Assembly: GCA_963920575.1 (NCBI GenBank)
Contig: OY986964.1
Coordinates: 16,619,987-16,683,986, forward strand
Reading direction: 5' to 3'
DNA: 64,000 bases
Source of the DNA: Narthecium ossifragum
Lineage: Eukaryota > Streptophyta > Magnoliopsida > Dioscoreales > Nartheciaceae
Made by a program: the position numbers and the translations under genes. Positions 57,219 through 64,000 of the stretch are shown here, one piece after another. How positions within the stretch are numbered: the first letter of the stretch is position 1; every line of letters begins with the position of its first letter. The notes beneath the pieces are model-generated. The model was given only the letters and a program-made list of their open reading frames with translations, was not told the origin of the DNA and searched no databases.

Positions 57219-59267
57219 ATTTGTTTTGATCCGGGGCGAGAACGATCGATCGCTCCTTGGAGCGACCGATCGGACTCGCGTCGGTGGCTTTTTTTGCTTC
57301 GCAAGGACGGCCACCGCTGGCCGTCGCTCTCCTCTGCCAGAGGGGGGGAGGACTTTCCATCCCCTCCCCTCACTTTCTCCCCCTTTCCCTGGCTTTCCCC
57401 TCCCCCTTTCCCCTCTTTTCTTCCCCTCCTCTTCCTCCCTCTCCTCTCTTTCTTCTTCCTTCCTTCTTTCTCTCCCGAAGCTCTGTTCTTCCCCTGTTTT
57501 CCGGCAGCCACCTTGCTCTCCTCCGTTCTCCCTCCTCCGGCCATCTTTTCCGGCGTTCTAAGGCTCGTTGGATTCGTGACAACGAGAGGAAGATCCCTGA
57601 AGTGGTTTGGAGGCAAATCGCGGGGAATCAGCCGAGGAAAGCGCAGCTAGGTAGGGTTTATACCTACTGATGTTCTTTTCGGGTTTTCTTTAGATCTAGC
57701 CATTGGATCTTCTTGATTCTTGATTTGTTGGATTCCTTATACCTGTTAGAATTACTGATTTACGTTTCATGTTAATCAGTTGAGATTTGAGTAGGTTTTA
57801 TGGATGATTAGTCTCAGATTTCTGGTTTTCTGCTGTTCTAGAGAAACAGCCAGTTTGCGGCGAGTTTTTCGGCCGGCGAGTACATGATCTTGGCTTTTCA
57901 TAAACATAAGAGTTGTAGGGCTATTCGTTAGCTTTCCATTCCATCTTGTTTCGTAATTTTCCGATGTTTCTACGATTGCTTATGAATTGTTTGCTCAAGG
58001 GCTGCGTTGCAGCAATTAATGGGTAAGTTAGTTTGATTAACGATTTTGATTAGCGTTTTCCCGTTAATCCAACCGTTGGATGATTATGAATTTTGGATAT
58101 ATTGATCCTGGTATATACACCTACTGGTGGTTAAGTTGGATCTTGAATACAACGTCGTTTGGGCGTCGGATCGACGGGATCAATTAGCCCCTAAGTAGAG
58201 GCTTTGGGTGTTTTTGAATATAATATTATATTTCGGAATATAATATTATATTGTGTTTTGTTCATCATCGTTTTCGGGGTTGCTTCCCGTTGCAGGAGTC
58301 CGCGGGTGACGGTCGCGGTACCGTCGTAATGCCGGGACCCGCTACGGATCGGCTGGCAGCGGTTGGTAGTACCGTTGCAGCGATCCAGTAGACTTATATG
58401 ATGCTTGACATACTGTTGCATGCCCTGCTTCTTAACTGTGTATGTCATAGCATGCATTGTTGTTTTGTGCATTAGTTGCATTTGTTAGGGCGTGGGTGAT
58501 CTTTGGGTCGCCGTCCCGAGGCTGGAAGCTCGGACTTAGCCCTAGGACCGGGGTTAGGCTGTTTGGACCCGGTTTGAATTGTGGTGTCCAGTCGATCGAT
58601 GATAAGCTTAGATGACTGGTACACTTGTGGCTTGATGATTGTAAAGGTCGTGTTGGCCTTGAGTCGGATGCTGAGGTGTAGCCGGTGTCCCACTGTGCTG
58701 ACCTGTAGTGTCGCCAGTGTTGTCCCTGTTACTGAGTGCCGCCCCTGGGCCTCAGGGACACGCGGTGGGGTTATGGGACCCCTGTATACACCCAGGTCCT
58801 ACTTGAGGGCGACACTGTTGCGTTTCCCTCTTCTTTCTGTGTGTCGTAGTGCAGATCCCTACTGAGCTTAGTGCTCACTCCTACCCGGGCTGCGTTTTGC
58901 AGGTGCAGGCGTCAGTTCTTCCTCCGTTGCCCCTACCGGGCAGTTGGTTGGCGGTGCGGCGACACCTGGTGGCTTTTGAGAGGTGGCGATATTTACTGCT
59001 TTTACCTTATGTTAGTTAGCCTCCTACGGGAGTGATGTTGTATTTTTGGATCTTCCCCTCTCCGAGGATTTGTATATTAACACTTGAGTTTTAAATATGT
59101 GGTTTGAGGCTTTATTATTATATTGTCTTTTAATTGGGGGCTTTTGATGAATTGCTAGGGAAACCAATAGGTTAGAGGGAACCCTCGCCAGCTTTGTTTT
59201 CCGCGTTTTGTAGGTTCCGGTTTGCGTCGCCCGGCCCGGTTGGGCTTTCGCGGGTCGGGGCGCGACA
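57219..59267 (+). mobile_element. Chromovirus-family LTR, start missing, in G2's 5' LTR
   Basis: The homology includes GATCGATCGCTCC (57243), a long pyrimidine tract (57340-57540) and the end GGGGCGCGACA at 59267. The first roughly 230 bp are absent. The right flank GGTGC compares with AGTGC at the same place in G2's other LTR (63276-63281), which fits an insertion at that site. The left flank is deleted. It has no coding region. Confidence 0.82.
57340..57540 (+). repeat. Near-homopyrimidine tract of 200 bp
   Basis: C and T make up almost all bases of the plus strand, ending in a GGCCATCTTTTCCGGCG segment. Equivalent tracts, purine-rich on the plus strand, are at 4845-5010, 10525-10690 and 22720-22890. 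Confidence 0.9.
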
Positions 59268-59429
59268 GGTGCACTCTCTCTAACTCTCATCTCATCTTTT
59301 ATTTGCTTATTTAAATTATTTTTCATTTCATTTACATATATCTAAGATTCTTAGACTTCTCGTACCTAGGTTTTCCAGTTATCGAGTTTTTCGAATAGAG
59401 TCCAATTCACCCCCCCTCTCGGACTTTCA

Positions 59430-59445
59430 ATTTGTATAAGAACTT
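59430..59445 (+). other. G2 decayed primer site
   Basis: ATTTGTATAAGAAC stands where G1 has ATTGGTATCAGAGC. Several changes would prevent tRNA pairing. Confidence 0.8.
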
Positions 59446-59492
59446 GGTCTCTATTTTCTAGGTTTAACGACCCTAGAGGATCCTATCTCGAT

Positions 59493-61231
59493 ATGTAAAA
59501 CATCGAGGGACAATCTACCAATAAACCACCCTACTTCTATGGATTGAATTGTACATCTTGGAAGACCAAAATGAAAATTTTCATCCAATCTATGGATTAT
59601 GAAGCATAGATGGTCATAGAAGATGGTCCTTGCATTCCCATGAAGACTATTGAGGAAAAGCAAGTTCCTAAAGTCAAGAATGAGTATAACCCGATTGATT
59701 TGAGGAACTTGCAAATTAATGCCAAAGCTAAGAACTATCTCTTTTGTGCCTTAAGCCCTAGTGAATTCAATAGAATCTTGGCTTGCAAATCCGCTAAGGA
59801 AATATGAGACAAGCTTGAGATCACCTATGAAGGAACCAACCGAGTCAAGGAATCTAAAATTAGCATGCTTGTTCATGATTATGAATTATTTTGCATGAAG
59901 GATGATGAGACAATTAGTGAAATGTTTACTGGTTTTGCCAATATTCTTAATGTACTGGAATCTTTTGCTTGAGTATATGCTAATGATGAGATTGTGAGAA
60001 AAATCCTTGGGTGTCTACCTAAATCATGGGATCCTAACGTGACGGCAATTGAAGAAGCAAAAGATCTATCCAAGCTATCCCTTGACGAACTCATGGGCTC
60101 TCTCATGACTCATGAAATGAACTTGGAGAGAAGCAATGATGAAGGAGAGCATAAAAAGAAAATCATAGTTTTCAAGTCCTCATATAAGGAAACATTAGAT
60201 TCAAGTGATGAAGACGATGATGTGGAGATAGAAAAGATCACAAGAAGAATCCAACGAATCTTCAAGCGCTAAGGAAGAAAATTCTTCAATAAGGACACCC
60301 CCAAAGGTGAAAAAGAAAATACTTCTTCTAACTTCAATAAAATTATTTACTATGAGTGTAGGAAACTCGAACACTACATATCCGATTGCCCACAACTCAA
60401 GAAGCCTTCAAAGAAGAAGTTTAAAAAGAAGAAGACTATGGTCACAACTTGGGGAGAAAGTGACTTGAGCTCCTCTTCCGATGAGGATGAACACGAGGCT
60501 GCCAACATTTGCTTAATAGCACTTGAAGATGAAGAAAAAGAAGATGATGAGGTAAATGATGTGCTTGATTTTGATGAATTATTTGAAGCTTATCATTCCT
60601 TAGCTAGTGATTTCAAGTTTCTTAAGAAAAAATATTATGCTAACGGAAAGGACTTGAAGAGACTAGAAGAAGAAAAACTAGATGTCATGCATAAGATTGA
60701 CACCTTAGAAAAGGAAAAGGAATGAATGTTAGAGACATCTAGTGATGATCATGCCTCACTTAAAAAAGAACTCAAGGATTCTCAACATAAATGTACTATA
60801 TTTAGAAACACTAGCTAGCTCCAATATGCAAAATGAGCTCTTCATATTGAGAAAATCCACAAAGGACCTTTCTCTTGAGAATGATGATTTGAAAATTACT
60901 CTTTCAAAGTTTATGAAGAGTAAGAACAAGCTTGATGAGATTCTTGAAAGCCCACGAAGCTCATTGAATAAGGAATTGGCTATAATCCTAGGAAGGTGAA
61001 CAAACTTAAAAAGACTAGTTTTGTAAAACCATATACTTATCCTCCTAGAATAGCAAATGCACCTACTTGTCATTATTATTGTAAAATATGACATATTGCT
61101 CCTAATTTCTATCTTATGAAGCATGCTAATGCTAATACTCTTTGGATACCAAAACATACTTCATTTATGTACTTGTTTAAAACTAACGTTAATGGACCCA
61201 AAAAGATTTGGGTACCAAAAATGAAAACTTG
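59493..61231 (+). pseudogene. G2 gag pseudogene
   Basis: It is homologous to G1 gag throughout. The ATG at 59493 is followed at once by a stop. Further stops or breaks lie near 59607, 59805, 59970, 60272 and 60723, and the end is frameshifted (near 60990). The core reads EEAKDLSKLSLDELMGSLMT at about 60048-60107. The first knuckle has lost its first Cys (YECRKLEHYISDC) and the second its last positions. The IWVPKMKT end is at about 61210-61231, as in G1. Confidence 0.85.
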
Positions 61232-62436
61232 AGTTTTTGAAGGAATACTTGAGATCTAAGGTTAAGACCAATACAAAGGAAAATAATGGTAACTTGCTAA
61301 TGGATGCTCAAGGCATATGACGGCAGACAAGAATATGCTTTCAATATTTCATGGGAATGGAGGTATGCAAATTGTTATTAAATGATATATGATCCCTCCA
61401 TTGGTATTCAAACTTGTTACTCCCTTTACAAGATCTATGATTTTTTAGCCTTTTATTTCTCAACTTAACTCAAATGTTTTAAGAAAACCTTATACAATGA
61501 ATTTTGTTATTTTTTGGCTATGCATGATGAACTTCAAGTTATTTCAAATGTATTTTGTCAAAAATATTTTTCCTATGGTTTGTTGGTGTAGATGTTTTGA
61601 ATGAAATATCCTTTTGAATGATTTAAAAGAAGAAACACATGCATTTCATCTTTTGGTTGTCAAACTTTTATTTTGATTTTAAACTTTTGTTTGAAAACAA
61701 ATGATTGGATTTTTGAATCCTATATCTTTTTGAAATGCAAAGTAAGCTTCAAAGTCATGTTTAGCTTGTTTATATGTGGATATTATGGAAATGTGTTTGT
61801 GTTGAAACTACGAGAGCATCATTGCCATTGGATTGCAAGGCAAAAGAGCTTGGTATGTTTAATAAATGCCCAAAGTCAAAATGCTAAGAGAAAAAGGTAT
61901 GTTTACTATCAAAGTCTATTAAATACCCATCATACCTCTAGCACATAAATTTTATTGAATTAGCTTATCCTTATATTATGACTTGGTTTTGTTCATAGCT
62001 TTCAAGTGCTTGTGAAGTTTGAGAGTTTTTCAGTTTTAAAAAGATTTTAATCTGATTTTTAAAAGTTCTTGTTAAACTTGATGGTTGACCATGATTGTAA
62101 CCTTTTTTTACCCACTCCTAAATTGCTTTTTGATGATGTCAAAGAGGGAGAAATATTGTGATGTGATATTGAACCTTATACTTGAATGTTGTATGATCAA
62201 TGCTCAAATGTCATATTTCTTATACTAAGAGGTGCATATGTCAAATTTTGATTTTTCATACTTTTGGGCTTCTAATCAAGCTTATTATATCCTTATAGAG
62301 ACATATGACTTGTGTGCATCCTTAATATACACTTTAGAACATATTTTATGAAAGAAGTGGATGCATAGATTAAAGGGGAGCCTTTACTATTTATCATCAC
62401 AATTGAAATGATTGCCATCATCAAAAAGGGGGAGAT
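61232..62436 (+). other. G2 protease stub and 3' noncoding region
   Basis: At 61299-61365 a protease start is recognisable (GCSRHMTADKNM), then it switches at GGAGGTATGC to noncoding DNA homologous to G1's, including ATGATCCCTCCATTGGTAT. GATGATGTCAAAGAGGGAGA near 62131-62152 is a SIRE-type inner purine stretch. Confidence 0.78.
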
Positions 62437-63439
62437 TGTTGATCCTAATCTTGTTTTGATGTTGTCAATATGTGTAATGACGATAAACAATGATTTGATA
62501 TTTATATCGCTTAATTTGGAAATCATTAAATTTAATATTTAGATGTTTTGCACTCTCGGTTGATGCGGCGGTTGATGCACCGACCGACCGCGGAGACTTT
62601 TTATACTCACGGTTGATGCACGGATTGACTGCGGAGACTGACGGTTGATGCACAGAACAACCACGGAGATTTGCGAATGATGCACTGATCAACCATGGAG
62701 ACTGGTTGATTTGAAGAAGCGATGGTCGATCGCAACGTCTACCCTGAAGTATGCTTTTCACAACAAAGGCTGACGGTCGACCGTGGAGCCTGAAGGTTGA
62801 TGCGATGGTTGATGCGAGGTATATTTTGAGCACGACGGTTAATGTGGCGGACAATGGGATGGTCGACCGCTGGTCAGAAATATAGCATTTAGAGAGCCGT
62901 TGGAGAAGAGCAAAATAGTCGTTGGGAGCTATTTTGGGAGGCTTGGAAGCTCAAGTATAAGAGGGAAGATGCAGCAAACTTGCAAAAAGACCAAGGGGAT
63001 TATTGGTGTATATTTTAGCAAGTTTATTTTTCATTTTTATCTTTCTTGAGAGCTTAACTTTTATAAAACTACTTCAAGTTGTAAAGTAGACTTTGAGAGA
63101 ATCCAAGAGTAACTTAGAGGATAACCAAGAGGTATTGGGAGAGTGTTGTAAGGTTGTCAAGCACCCGGAAGCTTAGTGGAAAACTTATAAAGAGGATTTG
63201 CAAGTAGTGTAACCTCAAGGAGGACACTTGAGTGAAGTGGACGTAGACCAAGAGTTGGGTCGAACCACTATAAAATTAGTGCACTCTCTCTAACTCTCAT
63301 AGCATCTTTTATTTGCTTATTTTAATTATTTTTCAATTCATTTACAAGCATCCAAGATTCTTAAACTCTTCCTATCTAGGTTTTCCAGTTATCGAGTTTT
63401 TCGAATAGAGTCCAATTCACCCCTCCTCTTGAACTTTCA
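62437..63439 (+). repeat. G2 3' LTR
   Basis: It is 1003 bp. The U3 has GGTTGATGC and GGTCGACCG-type motifs (62560-62870), with a possible TATAAGAG box at 62955. The end matches 59268-59429. Confidence 0.9.
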
Positions 63440-64000
63440 GTATGAGCAAATGCTCCGAGAGGAATCGACTCGGAAGAGGACCTCGTACGTTACATACCAT
63501 CAAGAGCTCGACAAATCGGAAATTGATCAAGCCGAGTTCATAAAAGGCAATCCATTGACATGTGAACTATTAACTCGACTCAATGTCGAAGCTTCTAAGT
63601 CAATGCAAGGAGACACACATAAATTTTCTTTTGACATATCTAAGGGCGACAAGATCTTTGATTGGCTATTGGCAAACAAACTAAATCAAACTCCGACACC
63701 AAATCCCTAACCCAGAGAAACTGAATGGGAAGGAATTTTGTAAATGGCATGGGGTGTTAACTCACTCCTCCAACAGTTGTGTTGTCTTCTACAACAAGAT
63801 TCAGGATGGGATCGAGGTTGGTGAACTCAAGTTTTCCGATCCGCCTCCAAAGACTAAAGTCGATAGTCACCCTTTCAGTGCATCTTACATTGAAACTAAT
63901 GTGATCGAGTTGTCTGACTTGTCTTCAAAATTGCAGGCAGTGCAGGTCGAATCTCGTAGTGCTCGTTATTGGCAAGTGGCAAATAAGTGGCTCCGAGCCC
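63440..64000 (+). pseudogene. Element H gag, C-terminal part (continues off the right edge)
   Basis: It begins in YEQMLREESTRKRTSY and runs through a region with ISKGDKIFDWLLANK, then (after a frame change near 63700) CKWHGVLTHSSNSC, a Tat-type Cys/His motif, and VVFYNKIQDGIEVGELKF. This is what should follow the gag cut at 51221, in the same orientation, so G1, the LTR and G2 lie inside H. The reading frame continues at the window edge. Confidence 0.78.

Larger units (their letters stand above)
59268..63439 (+). mobile_element. Element G2: second pol-less SIRE-like copia element
   Basis: Only the last 162 bp of the 5' LTR remain (59268-59429, ending GGACTTTCA). It is followed by a decayed primer site, a broken gag, a protease stub, noncoding sequence, polypurine tract AAAAAGGGGGAGATT (62423-62436) and a complete 3' LTR (62437-63439, TGTTGATCC to GAACTTTCA). 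The right flank is GTATG. G2 is older than G1 by its number of gag breaks and its primer-site decay. Confidence 0.87.

Noticed and set aside
57201..57670. Long open frames in purine/pyrimidine tracts (also 4666-5183, 10416-10831, 22612-22939)
   Set aside because: Low-complexity DNA has few stop codons. The frames lie inside LTRs and give only Pro/Ser/Leu or Arg/Glu/Lys-rich peptides.

Overview
The window is a piece of a large, transposon-rich plant nuclear genome. The evidence is spliced AP-2 sigma exons of plant type at the left edge, LTR retrotransposons with the plant initiator-Met-tRNA primer site, Athila/Tat-type primer sites and SIRE-type copia gag. I cannot name the species. The only host gene is the 5' part of an AP-2 complex sigma subunit gene on the minus strand (about 743-1178, continuing off the left end). 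Everything from about 2.4 kb to the right edge is LTR retrotransposon sequence, nested up to four levels deep.

Left nest (2429 to about 46152). The oldest unit is element F, a plus-strand chromovirus-like Ty3/gypsy element whose 5' LTR starts at 2429 and ends at 23470. That LTR is split by two reverse-oriented solo LTRs (3027-5391, TSD TGTGG; 6398-8642, TSD GTCCC) and by a reverse-oriented relative, element E (8716 to about 22932). E contains a solo LTR (12412-18088, TSD CCCAC), which itself contains a 3.4-kb unit D (12725-16152, TSD GTAGG). F's gag-pol reads in one frame through 17 stop codons. It is interrupted by a solo LTR in RNase H (26564-28819, TSD GAAGT) and by element C (30304-45814, TSD AGYTG) near the end of integrase. 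C is a minus-strand Athila-like gag-protease element without reverse transcriptase. C's left LTR contains the young element B (31004-37389, TSD AGATC), a pol-less element carrying one unknown 408-codon ORF.

Right nest (about 46185 to 64000). An Athila/Tat-like LTR (split by a solo LTR, 46260-48527, TSD GTACC) leads into a Tat-type gag, element H. H is split at 51221 and resumes at 63440. The gap holds two pol-less SIRE-like copia elements, G1 (51222 to about 57163, with a C-family solo LTR at 52385-53825, TSD AAGAC) and G2 (59268-63439), separated by a truncated chromovirus LTR (about 57219-59267).

No element here could move by itself. Three families (B, C, G) lack pol by structure, and the pol-bearing ones (E, F) are dead. 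The most unusual signal is that the LTRs of otherwise unrelated families (chromovirus, Athila/Tat-like, copia) carry dense clusters of short palindromes, GATCGATC or GGTCGACC, placed just upstream of the TATA box. Three junctions carry filler DNA copied from neighbouring sequence, a record of break repair. Coordinates, TSDs and reading frames were read directly. Family names rest on motif recognition, and ages and mechanisms are inference.
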